Positions 1 to 8,773 of a DNA stretch of 37,551 nucleotides are shown one piece after another. Position numbers and translations under genes: made by a program. Origin of the DNA: an uncultured Lachnospiraceae bacterium (lineage in GTDB: Bacteria > Bacillota > Clostridia > Lachnospirales > Lachnospiraceae); contig CADBXF010000019.1 in NCBI GenBank assembly GCA_902798585.1, forward strand, positions 1 to 37,551, written 5' to 3'. Under the pieces are notes generated by a model. It saw only the letters and a list, made by a program, of their open reading frames with translations, had not been told where the DNA came from and did no database searches. Position 1 is the first letter of the stretch. Each line of letters starts with the position of its first letter.

Positions 1-2
1 CA

Positions 3-254
3 AAGATAGGCGAGCCGATGCCTGCGGAGATTGTGATTCCTTCCTTCGTGCCGGCCGGTCCCCGCGCTGTGGTGATGCTGGGCTCCGGAAAGTCGCTTAA
101 ATGGAAGAAAGCGGAAGGGGGCGGCGCTGTCGTAGCCGTTCCCGCATCCTTGCGGAAAACCCTTTCGGCTTACACGCGGAAGACGCTTCCGCCGATGAAC
201 TCCCGCAAAATGGCGTTGTGCGGAACACTCTCCGAAGGCATCGCCAGGAAGTAG
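3..254 (+). CDS. Partial 3' end of a probable GH29 alpha-L-fucosidase
   Basis: The reading frame is open from the left edge to a TAG at 252-254. The visible residues contain MLGSGKSLKWKK, then a Gly-rich turn and VVAVPASL. This resembles the last beta-sandwich strands of bacterial GH29 alpha-L-fucosidases, which usually read LLGS-x-LKW-x-LTVxLP shortly before the stop. If so, the enzyme would remove terminal alpha-L-fucose from glycans. The catalytic domain is outside the window. Oddly, the frame runs about 27 codons past the usual family end and overlaps the last 85 bases of the convergent nucleoside kinase gene. A small indel near 170 could have removed the normal stop. The family call rests on about 40 residues, so it is tentative. 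Confidence 0.42.
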   Translation, partial: KIGEPMPAEIVIPSFVPAGPRAVVMLGSGKSLKWKKAEGGGAVVAVPASLRKTLSAYTRKTLPPMNSRKMALCGTLSEGIARK

Positions 255-1819
255 GAAAGCATCTTGAGCAGACGATTTGCCTCGAGATATTCCGGCGAAT
301 CCTCGGGAACCCCGTAGAGCAACGGCTCGATGTATGTCTTTAATACCGCAAGCTCGTAAACCGCAGCGGAATTGTACATCACATCCGCGGATTCCTGGTG
401 CGGGAAGATGTGCATCTCCTCGCCGCGTCGCACCGAATACCACATTGCAATCGTCTCGGTCGCGGACGAGCCGCGGGTTCTTGCATCGCGGACAATGCGC
501 CGAATCAGTCGCACATCCGTCGTCGGAATGCGGTTGTGGCGGTCGATATTAATCTCTGTCAGGGCGCTGATATAGATGCGGAATTTGCTCTCAACCGGGA
601 GGGAGTACGACAGTTTGTCGTTCAATCCGTGGATTCCCTCAATCACAAGAATATCGTCGGGGCCGAGCTGCAGGAAATTGCCCTTGTACTCCGGCTTGCC
701 GATTTTGAAATTGAACTCGGGCATCTCGACCCGCTCACCGTTCAGCAGCTGCGTCATCTGCCTGTTGAACAATTCCACATCGAGCGCCTCGAGGCACTCG
801 AAATCATAGTTTCCGAACTCGTCGCGAGGGCAGAACTCACGATCCTTGTAGTAGTTGTCAAGCCCGATCGGGTGCGGCTTAAAGCCGATGGTCCGAAGCT
901 GGATTGACAGCCGGTGCGAAAACGATGTCTTGCCCGAGGACGAAGGTCCCGCAATCATGACAAATTTCTTGTTGCCCGATTGCTTGATCATCTCGGCAAT
1001 CTCGGCAACGCGCTTCTCCAAAAGCGCCTCCTGCACCAAAATCAGGTCCTCCGAACCGCCATTGGCAATACAATTGTTCAAATCGCCGGCAAGCTCAATA
1101 CCGACGGCGCTGCCCCAGGAGTTGGTTTTCTGCAGCGTCTCAAACAATTTGTCGGAGCTCTTCGCGGACGGAGCCGTCGTTCCGTCTGCGGTATCCGGCA
1201 TCAGGACCATGATTCCCTCGTCGTATGCAACGATATCCCATACCTTCAGAATACCCGAGGATGCCGGCATATAGCCGTAAAAATAGTCCGTATAGCCGCA
1301 CATGGAATACACATTGACCTTCGAGGTGCAGCGATACCGCAACAGACTCACCTTGTCATCCATCCCGTGATCGCGGAAGAGCCGCACGGCGTTGGCCTTG
1401 TTCATGCTCTTCTTCTCAATCGCACGGTTGGCGGCGACAAACTCCTTCATCTTCGCCTTGACAGTATCGATGAACTCCTGCGTAACCGGTTCGCCGTTCT
1501 TCTTACAGTAAATTCCGGTGCCGAGCGAATGCTCCACGCAGATCTCGTTGGCCGCCTGCATACCGTAGCATGCATTTACCGCAGCGAGCATCACAAAGAG
1601 TACGCCGCGGATGTAGGTGCGTCGCCCGTCCGTATCCTTGATATCCAGAAACTCGATGTTGCTGTCCCAATAGCAGTTTTTAAACATCTCCTGGAGCTTT
1701 CCGTTGACCTTTGCAAGAATCACACGGCTTCGCTCCTCCCCTAAAAATGCATCCGCAATTTTCGAAAGCGAGGTTCCCTCGGGAATCTCCTTCGTCATAT
1801 TACCGACGGTAATCTTCAT
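170..1819 (-). CDS. Nucleoside (uridine-type) kinase with N-terminal TGS domain
   Basis: This cytoplasmic protein of 549 residues has three parts. Residues 1-60 are a TGS/ubiquitin-like domain. Residues 65-240 resemble the second additional domain of threonyl-tRNA synthetase. Residues 285-549 are a P-loop kinase of the uridine kinase/phosphoribulokinase family. The Walker A motif GPSSSGKTS lies at 291-299, followed by the family's LDNYYKDRE and VIEGIHGLND motifs. It is expected to phosphorylate a nucleoside, probably uridine or cytidine, using a nucleoside triphosphate. The length and the TGS-kinase fusion are usual for clostridial 'nucleoside kinase' proteins, whose exact substrate is not settled. 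It is the last gene of the dgt-dnaG-rpoD-trmK run, 12 bases after trmK. No terminator is obvious before it collides with the + strand gene. Confidence 0.9.
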   Translation of the reverse strand: MKITVGNMTKEIPEGTSLSKIADAFLGEERSRVILAKVNGKLQEMFKNCYWDSNIEFLDIKDTDGRRTYIRGVLFVMLAAVNACYGMQAANEICVEHSLGTGIYCKKNGEPVTQEFIDTVKAKMKEFVAANRAIEKKSMNKANAVRLFRDHGMDDKVSLLRYRCTSKVNVYSMCGYTDYFYGYMPASSGILKVWDIVAYDEGIMVLMPDTADGTTAPSAKSSDKLFETLQKTNSWGSAVGIELAGDLNNCIANGGSEDLILVQEALLEKRVAEIAEMIKQSGNKKFVMIAGPSSSGKTSFSHRLSIQLRTIGFKPHPIGLDNYYKDREFCPRDEFGNYDFECLEALDVELFNRQMTQLLNGERVEMPEFNFKIGKPEYKGNFLQLGPDDILVIEGIHGLNDKLSYSLPVESKFRIYISALTEINIDRHNRIPTTDVRLIRRIVRDARTRGSSATETIAMWYSVRRGEEMHIFPHQESADVMYNSAAVYELAVLKTYIEPLLYGVPEDSPEYLEANRLLKMLSYFLAMPSESVPHNAILREFIGGSVFRV

Positions 1820-1831
1820 ATTGTTCCCCTT

Positions 1832-2542
1832 TCAATCAACCATCCTGCGAATCACTCCCGCGAGTTCGGCAAGCTCTTCGGCTGCCCCCGGCAAACGCTC
1901 CGCGGCAAGCGGCGTATCCGCTGCAAGGAGGTTTCGCACCATCGCGGTCTTCTTCTCGCACTCTGCCGTCAGCCATGCGAGATAAATCTCATTTTTCGCC
2001 GCCGTAAGGCACCGCCCGTATCGGTATTCCCATGGTTCATAAGGCTTCTCGCGCTTCTCCGGGGCGTTGTCTTTGACTGCGGCAAATGCGACATAGTATT
2101 TGCCGTCCTCGAAGGTGCACTGTTCCTCCTCGATTCGGAATCCCGCGGCATATACCTGCCTTCGAACAAGCTCCGGATCGGACTGTGGCTGCAGCACGAG
2201 GCGCTCTGCACCGGCGACAACCGCCGCGCCGTCCGCAAGAAGTCTTGTCATGAGCAATCCGCCCATACCTGCCATGACAATCACCTGCGCTTCGCCGGGT
2301 CTGACTCCGGCAAGGCCGTCGCACAAAATCGTCCTCGCGCGCTCCTGCATGTGAAAGAAAGCAATGGTCTCCTCCGCCTTTGCAAGAGGCCCCGGTCTGA
2401 CATCGCAGGCGAGCGCCTTCCCGGCAATCCCTTCCCGAAGAAGCCAGACACTTAAGTATGCGTGATCGCAGCCGATGTCCGCCACGGTATCGCACCGGTG
2501 TACCATCGACGCCACCATTCGCAAACGCTCCGACAGTCTCAT
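1832..2542 (-). CDS. trmK: tRNA (adenine(22)-N1)-methyltransferase TrmK
   Basis: TrmK is a SAM-dependent Rossmann methyltransferase that makes m1A22 in the D-loop region of tRNA. The product is 236 residues. It starts MRLSERL, the usual TrmK N-terminus, with the SAM-binding motif ADIGCDHAYL at 21-30 and the family motif MAGMGG at 90-95. I placed the start at the ATG at 2542 because GGAGG lies just upstream and the family begins there. The frame stays open upstream to 2680, but that extension runs antisense-like through rpoD and lacks similarity. The gene lies 13 bases after the rpoD stop. The dnaG-rpoD-trmK order is the classical Firmicutes arrangement (B. subtilis yqfN follows sigA). Confidence 0.9.
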   Translation of the reverse strand: MRLSERLRMVASMVHRCDTVADIGCDHAYLSVWLLREGIAGKALACDVRPGPLAKAEETIAFFHMQERARTILCDGLAGVRPGEAQVIVMAGMGGLLMTRLLADGAAVVAGAERLVLQPQSDPELVRRQVYAAGFRIEEEQCTFEDGKYYVAFAAVKDNAPEKREKPYEPWEYRYGRCLTAAKNEIYLAWLTAECEKKTAMVRNLLAADTPLAAERLPGAAEELAELAGVIRRMVD

Positions 2543-2555
2543 AGAACCTCCGAAA

Positions 2556-3851
2556 TCAATCGTCCAGATAATCCCGCAACTTCTTGCTGCGGTTCGGATG
2601 ATGCAGCTTGCGGATGGCCTTGGCCTCAATCTGGCGGATTCTCTCGCGCGTGACATGGAAAATGCGCCCGACTTCCTCAAGCGTCTTCGGCGTCTCTCCG
2701 TTTAAGCCGTACCGAAGTATAATGACGCGGCGCTCACGGTCCGTAAGCGTCTGCATGACATCCATAAGCTGCTCGTGGAGGAACGAGCCCGTCGCGGCAT
2801 CCTCGGGCTGCAGCGTCTTCTCGTCGACGATGAAATCTCCGAGGTGGCTATCCTCCTCCTCGCCGATGGGCGTCTCCATGGAGACGGGATCCTGGGCGAT
2901 TTTCAAAATCTCTTCGATACGCTTCGGCGGCATCTTAAGCCGGGTCGCAATCTCGTCGATGCTCGGCTCTCTTCCGAGTTCCTGGAGTAGCTGCCGCTCC
3001 GCGCGGTTGACGCGGTTGATGGTCTCGACCATATGAACGGGAATCCGGATGGTTCTCGCCTGGTCGGCAATCGCTCTGGTGATGGACTGGCGAATCCACC
3101 ATGTTGCATAGGTCGAGAACTTATACCCCTTGCGGTAGTCGAATTTCTCCACCGCCTTCAAAAGGCCGATATTTCCCTCCTGAATCAAATCCTGAAGGTG
3201 CATTCCGCGCCCGATATATTTCTTCGCAATGCTGACAACAAGACGGAGATTGGCCTCCGCAAGCCGGTTACCGGCGCGCTCGTCGCCCTCTTCGAGACGC
3301 TCCGCAAGCGTCATCTCCTCCTCTGCAGACAGAAGAGGTATCGTTCCGATCTCCTTTAAGTACATGCGGACCGAATCCTCCGTCGGGAGATCATCCCCGG
3401 ATTCCATCGAACCGTCCGCACCGCCGGCGTCATGAAGTCCCGCGGCATCGTCATTCACGATAGTCACACCCTTGCCGGTGCAGTATTCGTAAATGTCCGC
3501 AAGCGTCTCCGGGTTGGAGGCGCTGCCCTTGATTGCCTCCTCAAGCTCCTGCCAGTCGAGCTCGCCGCCGCGCTCAAGCGCAACCGCAATCAGCTCGTCC
3601 AGTTTTCCCTGAACGCGCTCAAACTGTTCTCTCCGCTTCTCCGGGTTCTCCCCTTCCGACGCCTCCGAAAGCAGAAGGTCGTCGCTGTCCTGAAGGCTCA
3701 GCTCCTCGACCTCAAAATCGTCCGGGAACGAAATCTCCTCTCCCTCCGGGAAGACGGGCTCGAAATCCTCGTCCGAGAGCTCGCGGTCCATCGATTCCAT
3801 CATATCGCCGTCCTGATCATGTAAATCGTCCGACATTCTCCTCTTTGCCAT
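2556..3851 (-). CDS. rpoD: Primary RNA polymerase sigma factor RpoD/SigA
   Basis: This is the housekeeping sigma-70 factor of 431 residues. A variable acidic N-terminus (1-75) leads into a region 1.1-like segment (about 80-130). Region 1.2 ([11 protein letters not shown], 159-169) follows. Region 2 (about 200-272) holds [39 protein letters not shown] core and -10 recognition residues. Region 3 spans about 283-350. Region 4 (about 362-431) holds the -35-binding helix-turn-helix with [10 protein letters not shown]. The start ATG is preceded by AGGAAAGGGG. It lies 25 bases after dnaG in the macromolecular synthesis operon. Its region 2.4 is of the standard type, consistent with the TATAAT-like -10 elements found throughout the window. 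Confidence 0.97.
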   Translation of the reverse strand: MAKRRMSDDLHDQDGDMMESMDRELSDEDFEPVFPEGEEISFPDDFEVEELSLQDSDDLLLSEASEGENPEKRREQFERVQGKLDELIAVALERGGELDWQELEEAIKGSASNPETLADIYEYCTGKGVTIVNDDAAGLHDAGGADGSMESGDDLPTEDSVRMYLKEIGTIPLLSAEEEMTLAERLEEGDERAGNRLAEANLRLVVSIAKKYIGRGMHLQDLIQEGNIGLLKAVEKFDYRKGYKFSTYATWWIRQSITRAIADQARTIRIPVHMVETINRVNRAERQLLQELGREPSIDEIATRLKMPPKRIEEILKIAQDPVSMETPIGEEEDSHLGDFIVDEKTLQPEDAATGSFLHEQLMDVMQTLTDRERRVIILRYGLNGETPKTLEEVGRIFHVTRERIRQIEAKAIRKLHHPNRSKKLRDYLDD

Positions 3852-3876
3852 GGTTAACCCCTTTCCTCTTTAAGCC

Positions 3877-5676
3877 TCAGAACTCCTCGCGTCGGAGGTT
3901 CATCGGCAAATTTCGCAACTCTGCCTTCTTCCTCGTAAGCCGGAACACGGCCTCGTCGTCGCCGGCGGTCTTCGCCCTCGCGATCTCCTCGTCCGCATAG
4001 CGTGTCAACACCTTGAGAAGCGTGTCCGACACGGCTCTTCGGATGTCCTCCGTGCGCTCCGCCTCGTCGCTCGCGAGCATCTTCGTCACAAGCTCCTGCT
4101 CCTCAACCGTCTCATACCGGCTCACGGCCTCCGCGACATCAATCACATGCTCCGGCGGCGCCTCAAAGCATCTCCTCGCCATATCGCGGTACACCGACCC
4201 CGCAAGCTCCTCCGGCGCGAGATATTTTCTCACAACCGCCCGCGCCTTCGGATGGGACGCGAGAATGGTCATCAGAAAATTCTGCGAACGCATCACATTT
4301 TCCTCTTCGATGCGCTTTCTGCCGAAGTCCTGCGTCGCTACACCGTCCGCGTTGATATGCTCCCTCGGAACCGTCTGCGAATCCTCCGCGGCCGGTCGTT
4401 TGGCCGGCGCACGCTGCAGTTCCTCGTTCACCATCTCACGGAACTCCGATTCATCGAAGCCGTAGGTCTTGCAAAATGCAGCGATGTAATTGCTTCTCTC
4501 CAGCCGGTCGCGGAAGCGAAGCATCCAGTTCGCGACTTCCTTCGCAAAAGCGGTGCGATCCGCGGGATTATCCGCGCGGTTCGGATATTTTGCGGCGATA
4601 AACTGCATCTCGAACGCAAAACTCGTCTTCGCATTCGCTATTCTCCGCTCATACTCTTCGGCCCCCAGCGCCTTGATGAACTCATCCGGATCCTTGAAAG
4701 GCCGCATATCGACGACGGCCGCCGAAACTCCGACATCGTGAAGCATCGGTATCGCCCGGTTGATGGCCTTCTGCCCGGCCTCGTCGGAGTCGTAGGTGAG
4801 CGCCACGCGGTTTGTGTAGCGCGAAATCAGTTTGGCCTGCGCCTCGGTGAGCGCCGTTCCGAGTGTCGCTATCGCGCAGTCAAACCCGGCCTGCGTGAGC
4901 GCAATGACATCCATATATCCCTCGCACAGGATGAAATAGCCCTTCCGGCTCCTTCTGGCGCGGTTTAAGTTATACAGATTCCGGCTCTTATCGAAAATCG
5001 GCGACTCCGGTGAATTCAGATACTTCGGCTTCGCATCCCCCATAACGCGTCCGCCGAAGGCAATCACTTTGCCGTTTTGATCGAAAATCGGGAACATCAC
5101 GCGGTCGAAAAATTTATCCCTCACACCGCCCGTCTCCCGGAAGGTGAACAGGCCGCTCTCCTTAAGGAGCATGTCGTCGTACCGCCCCTTGACGGCGTCG
5201 TAGAGTGTCCCGTCGCTGTATCCGAGCCCGAACGATTTCATGGTCGCGGCGCTCAAGGCGCGCCCCACGAGATACTCCAGGCCCTTTCTTCCCTCGTCCG
5301 AACGGAGTTTGCGGTAAAAATGCTCCGCGGCCTCCTTGTAGAGTTTAAACGCCGTTTCGACGCTCTGGACGACACCAAAGCCAGTGTCATAGCACCATCC
5401 GAGCTTGTACTTTGCATCAGCGCTTTCCATCTCCACGGCACAGACATTTTCATATTCCATCACGAAGGTAAATACATTGCCGCCCTTGTGGCACCCGAAG
5501 CAGTGGAAAATCTGCCGCGCGGGATTGACATTGAAGGACGGGGTTTTCTCATTGTGGAACGGACACAGCCCGACATAGTTTGAGGAACTCTTGTGAAGCG
5601 TGATATACGAGCCGATTACCGATACGATATCGTTTCGGCTTCGCACTTCATCCACCACGGAATCCGGATAATACAT
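3877..5676 (-). CDS. dnaG: DNA primase DnaG with a Sel1-like repeat in the linker
   Basis: DnaG makes RNA primers at the replication fork. The protein has 599 residues, near the usual length. The CHC2 zinc domain is at 1-75, with C38, H41, C59 and C62. The polymerase domain starts near 115, with TOPRIM motifs EGYMD (252-256) and DSDEAG (296-301). A C-terminal helicase-binding part follows 430. The unusual part is residues 78-118. Primases normally continue after the MEYEN motif with a conserved helix (xFPEAVxxLADRAGIxLPE) and an Arg/Glu-rich linker. Here there is instead one Sel1-like repeat: ADAKYKLGWCYDTGFGV, then ETAFKLYKEAAE. The frame is intact and the core motifs are complete. The start ATG has an AGGAGG about 12 bases upstream. 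The gene lies between dgt and rpoD. Confidence 0.95.
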   Translation of the reverse strand: MYYPDSVVDEVRSRNDIVSVIGSYITLHKSSSNYVGLCPFHNEKTPSFNVNPARQIFHCFGCHKGGNVFTFVMEYENVCAVEMESADAKYKLGWCYDTGFGVVQSVETAFKLYKEAAEHFYRKLRSDEGRKGLEYLVGRALSAATMKSFGLGYSDGTLYDAVKGRYDDMLLKESGLFTFRETGGVRDKFFDRVMFPIFDQNGKVIAFGGRVMGDAKPKYLNSPESPIFDKSRNLYNLNRARRSRKGYFILCEGYMDVIALTQAGFDCAIATLGTALTEAQAKLISRYTNRVALTYDSDEAGQKAINRAIPMLHDVGVSAAVVDMRPFKDPDEFIKALGAEEYERRIANAKTSFAFEMQFIAAKYPNRADNPADRTAFAKEVANWMLRFRDRLERSNYIAAFCKTYGFDESEFREMVNEELQRAPAKRPAAEDSQTVPREHINADGVATQDFGRKRIEEENVMRSQNFLMTILASHPKARAVVRKYLAPEELAGSVYRDMARRCFEAPPEHVIDVAEAVSRYETVEEQELVTKMLASDEAERTEDIRRAVSDTLLKVLTRYADEEIARAKTAGDDEAVFRLTRKKAELRNLPMNLRREEF

Positions 5677-5739
5677 ACGGTTTTCACTCCTCCTTCCTCA
5701 TCGTCTTTCGCTCTGTCCGGTCTTCGAAAAATGCCCGGA

Positions 5740-6753
5740 TTAATACACTCCCCAGGCCTTCGGAATCATCAACTCCTCAAAGGTCGACACGGCGTATTTG
5801 TCGGTCATACCTGCCACATGGTCAATCACGGCGCGCTCCGGCGCGACACCCGAGGCAATCATGCGCTGATGCTCGGCCGGAAGCCGGTCGTTATGCTCCA
5901 AGTAGTAGGAATACAGGTATTCCACCAGTCTCTCCGCCTTCGACTCCTGTCCCTTGGCGACGGGGTTGGTGTAAACCCGCTCAAACATAAACCGCCGAAG
6001 CTCTCCGAAGCTCTCCGAGATCTCCGTCGACATCACAATCTCCTCACGGTCCTTGCTGTTCATTACGATGTCGTGGACAAGTGTGTTCAGGCGCTCCTTC
6101 AGCGAGTGCCCCAAAACATCCGTCAGACTCCGCGGGATATCCTCCTCGCGGATAATATGACCGCGGATGGCGTCGTCGATATCATGGTTGACATAGGCGA
6201 ATTTGTCGGCAAACCGCACGACATGTCCCTCGAGCGTGAACGGATTGCCTGTGGTCTTATGATTCTCGATTCCGTCGAGGACCTCTCTGGTCAGGTTCAG
6301 ACCGAGGCCGTCCTTCTCGAGAACCGAGACAACACGGACGCTCTGCTCGTTGTGGCGGAAGCCGAACGGGCTGACGCGGTTCAAGGCGCGCTCACCGGCA
6401 TGACCGAAGGGCGTGTGTCCGAGGTCGTGTCCGAGGGCAATCGCCTCCGTGAGATCCTCGTTCAGAAGCAGCGCCTTCGAGATGGAGCGTGCAATCTGCG
6501 AAACCTCCAGCGTGTGTGTCATTCGCGTCCGGTAATGGTCGCCTTCAGGCGTCAGAAAGACCTGCGTCTTGTCCTTTAAACGGCGAAACGATTTGGAATG
6601 AATGATGCGATCGCGATCACGCTGAAACACGGTGCGGATATCGCATTGTTCCTCGTCGCGCTCCCTGCCGCGGGACTCGTCGGAATGCGCGGCACAGTCG
6701 CGGAGCATCTGATGTTCGCGGGTCTCCAGCATGATTCGAATATTCGACTGCAT
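5740..6753 (-). CDS. dgt: dGTP triphosphohydrolase-like HD-domain protein
   Basis: The protein has 337 residues and belongs to the HD-domain dNTP triphosphohydrolases. These cleave dGTP or other dNTPs to nucleoside and triphosphate and so help set dNTP pools. Metal-binding residues are visible: H80 in YRTRMTHTLEV, H109-D110 in LGHDLGHTPFGHAGE, and a distal Asp in FADKFAYVNHD. Arg/Lys-rich segments around 45-65 (RDRIIHSKSFRRLKDKTQV) are typical of the family. The start ATG has AGGGGGAG 7 bases upstream. It is the first gene of the run through dnaG and rpoD, 63 bases before dnaG, as in many Clostridia. It is driven by the promoter at 6786-6814. Confidence 0.92.
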   Translation of the reverse strand: MQSNIRIMLETREHQMLRDCAAHSDESRGRERDEEQCDIRTVFQRDRDRIIHSKSFRRLKDKTQVFLTPEGDHYRTRMTHTLEVSQIARSISKALLLNEDLTEAIALGHDLGHTPFGHAGERALNRVSPFGFRHNEQSVRVVSVLEKDGLGLNLTREVLDGIENHKTTGNPFTLEGHVVRFADKFAYVNHDIDDAIRGHIIREEDIPRSLTDVLGHSLKERLNTLVHDIVMNSKDREEIVMSTEISESFGELRRFMFERVYTNPVAKGQESKAERLVEYLYSYYLEHNDRLPAEHQRMIASGVAPERAVIDHVAGMTDKYAVSTFEELMIPKAWGVY

Positions 6754-6785
6754 GAAACACTCCCCCTTTATACGAATTATTGTTC

Positions 6786-6814
6786 AGTATACCACATTTC
6801 CCGTATTCTTGCAA
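6786..6814 (-). promoter_or_regulatory. Sigma-A promoter for dgt-dnaG-rpoD-trmK-kinase
   Basis: Read on the minus strand, TTGCAA (6809-6814) and TATACT (6786-6791) are separated by 17 bases, with a TGG just before the -10 giving an extended -10 element. It lies about 33 bases upstream of the dgt start. It points away from the promoter at 6850-6878, so the two form a divergent pair. Confidence 0.85.
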
Positions 6815-6849
6815 AGCTTTCCGCACTGTTTTTCGCGGTTTTATGCATC

Positions 6850-6878
6850 TTGTCCGGCCGTGCGTTTTGTGGTATACT
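6850..6878 (+). promoter_or_regulatory. Sigma-A promoter for the FHA-SEDS/PBP operon
   Basis: TTGTCC (6850-6855) and TATACT (6873-6878) are 17 bases apart, with TGG before the -10. The core TGTGGTATACT is identical to that of the divergent dgt promoter. The start codon of the SEDS gene follows about 60 bases downstream. Confidence 0.85.
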
Positions 6879-6937
6879 TGTATTGCTTTTATCGGGCGCT
6901 GCAGGCGTTCCGATTGCGTGTAATCGGGGGAATACAA

Positions 6938-8773
6938 ATGAATGCTATTATCGACAGTTTCAAAGCCTTCTTGGACAGCGCGCCGGAGCTTTCGGCCCGC
7001 TATACTTCCTTTGTGCGCATTCTTCTCCCGGCGCTCTCCGCGCTGATTCTCTCCGGCGCGTTTATCTCGTTATTCACCCTTCCGAAGCAGAAGGAACTCT
7101 TCGCAAAATTTTCCCTTAAGGACCGCAATCATGTTTTTCCGCTCAACCACCTCGAATGCCTGATCGGACGCTCGCGCTCCGCGGACATTCCGCTTCCGTC
7201 ACTCACGGTATCGCGGATTCACGCGGTCATCAGCGGCGACGGCGAGGGAAACTGGCAGGTTTACGATATGGATTCAAAGCAGGGAACCTTCGTAAACAAC
7301 CGTGAAGTCACCGACTGCGCGCCGATACACTACGGCGACGAGCTCCGACTCGGCTCGGTCGTGCTGACCTTCTGTGAGGTCGACCGCGAGGAGGCTGCTG
7401 TCGTCTTACACCGCCGAAGAGGCGTCCGTCCGTTCCCGCCGTGGACTTCCCTGCTTCTTCTTACGATTCTCCAGGGCGCTTTGTGCATCCAGCTCACCAT
7501 CGAGAAAAATGCGGAGGCTGCGCGCACCATCATCCCCGTATTTTTCGCCTACACCGTGCTGATGTGGGCTTATTTCGTCATTCTCCGAATCTTCCGTGTC
7601 AGCGGCTTTGAGCTGGAAATCATCGCCTTTTACCTGACGACACTGAGTCTCTCCGTGACGACCTCCTGCAACTGGAAGCTTCTTCGCAAGCAGCTTCTCT
7701 CCGTCGCTTTGGGCATCCTTTTGATGCTGATGCTCGGTCGTCTGCTCCGCACCCCTAAGGCGGTCCGCAAGAGCCGGTGGCCGATGGCGGCGTTTGCTGT
7801 TGGGCTTATGCTTCTTACGATTCTCCTCGGGCAGTTCAAGAACGGTGCAACAAACTGGATTCGCTTCCGCGGCTTCAGTTTTCAACCCTCGGAGCTCGCC
7901 AAATTGTGCTACATCTTTGCCGGTGCGGCGACTCTGGACCGCCTGTTCCGAAAGCGCAATCTCGGTCTGTTCCTCGGCCTTTCCTTCTTTTTGATGGTGA
8001 GTCTCGCCTACCTGAACGATTTCGGAACCGCTTCGGTATTCTTCGTCACATTTCTCGTAATCGCTTTTCTCCGCTCCGGCGATTTTGCTACGCTGTTTCT
8101 GTTCCTCGGCGGAGCCGTCACCGCAGGCGCCATGGCGTTGATTGCCAAGCCCTACATCTGGGCCCGTTTCTCGACCTGGAGACATGCGACGGAATATGCT
8201 TCCGCCGGCGGTTTTCAGCAATCCCGCACGCTCACTGCAATCGCCTCGGGCGGTCTGCTCGGAACCGGTCCCGGCGGGGGCTTTTTAAAGCGCGTCGCGG
8301 CTTCCGACACCGACCTTGTCTTCGGCATGATCTGTGAGGAATGGGGCCTTCTCACCGGCATTCTTGCGGTGCTCTGCATCCTTGTTCTGTCCGCATTCGC
8401 AATTCACTCCGCGCTCTCGTGCCGCTCGGCATTTTACATGATTGCCGCCTGCTCCGCGACGACAATGTTTGTGTTTCAGACAGCTCTCAATGTGTTCGGC
8501 TGCACGGATATTCTTCCTCTCACGGGCGTGACCTTCCCCTTCGTCTCGGACGGCGGTTCCTCGATGCTGCTCTCCTGGGGACTCCTCGCTTTCCTGAAAG
8601 CGGCGGACACGCGGCCCGGGGCGAGCTTTGTTCACCGCGTTACCGACCGAAGAAACCGTCGCCTTCTCCGTGATATCGCCGTTTCGGAACATATCCTTTC
8701 GCAGGCTGACGATTCCGCGGAGGACGGGGCTTCCGTTCTTGCTGCGGACGCCGGAAAGGAGGCGTCCCGATGA
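6938..8773 (+). CDS. FHA domain fused to a SEDS (RodA/FtsW) peptidoglycan polymerase
   Basis: The ATG at 6938, preceded by GGGGG, gives a 611-residue membrane protein. A first membrane helix (about 26-47) is followed by an FHA domain (about 60-150). That domain has the phosphothreonine-binding signature: GR at 77-78, S92-R93-x-H95, and N120-N121. The rest is a multi-pass SEDS domain with the FSFQPSELAKL motif and the extracytoplasmic loop VAASDTDLVFGMICEEWG, whose D459 aligns with the conserved loop Asp. The TFPFVSDGGSSML motif is also present. SEDS proteins polymerise lipid II into glycan strands. The FHA domain probably makes this one respond to a Ser/Thr kinase; this is inferred. The stop overlaps the start of the partner penicillin-binding protein. 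RodA and FtsW cannot be told apart here. Confidence 0.93.
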   Translation: MNAIIDSFKAFLDSAPELSARYTSFVRILLPALSALILSGAFISLFTLPKQKELFAKFSLKDRNHVFPLNHLECLIGRSRSADIPLPSLTVSRIHAVISGDGEGNWQVYDMDSKQGTFVNNREVTDCAPIHYGDELRLGSVVLTFCEVDREEAAVVLHRRRGVRPFPPWTSLLLLTILQGALCIQLTIEKNAEAARTIIPVFFAYTVLMWAYFVILRIFRVSGFELEIIAFYLTTLSLSVTTSCNWKLLRKQLLSVALGILLMLMLGRLLRTPKAVRKSRWPMAAFAVGLMLLTILLGQFKNGATNWIRFRGFSFQPSELAKLCYIFAGAATLDRLFRKRNLGLFLGLSFFLMVSLAYLNDFGTASVFFVTFLVIAFLRSGDFATLFLFLGGAVTAGAMALIAKPYIWARFSTWRHATEYASAGGFQQSRTLTAIASGGLLGTGPGGGFLKRVAASDTDLVFGMICEEWGLLTGILAVLCILVLSAFAIHSALSCRSAFYMIAACSATTMFVFQTALNVFGCTDILPLTGVTFPFVSDGGSSMLLSWGLLAFLKAADTRPGASFVHRVTDRRNRRLLRDIAVSEHILSQADDSAEDGASVLAADAGKEASR

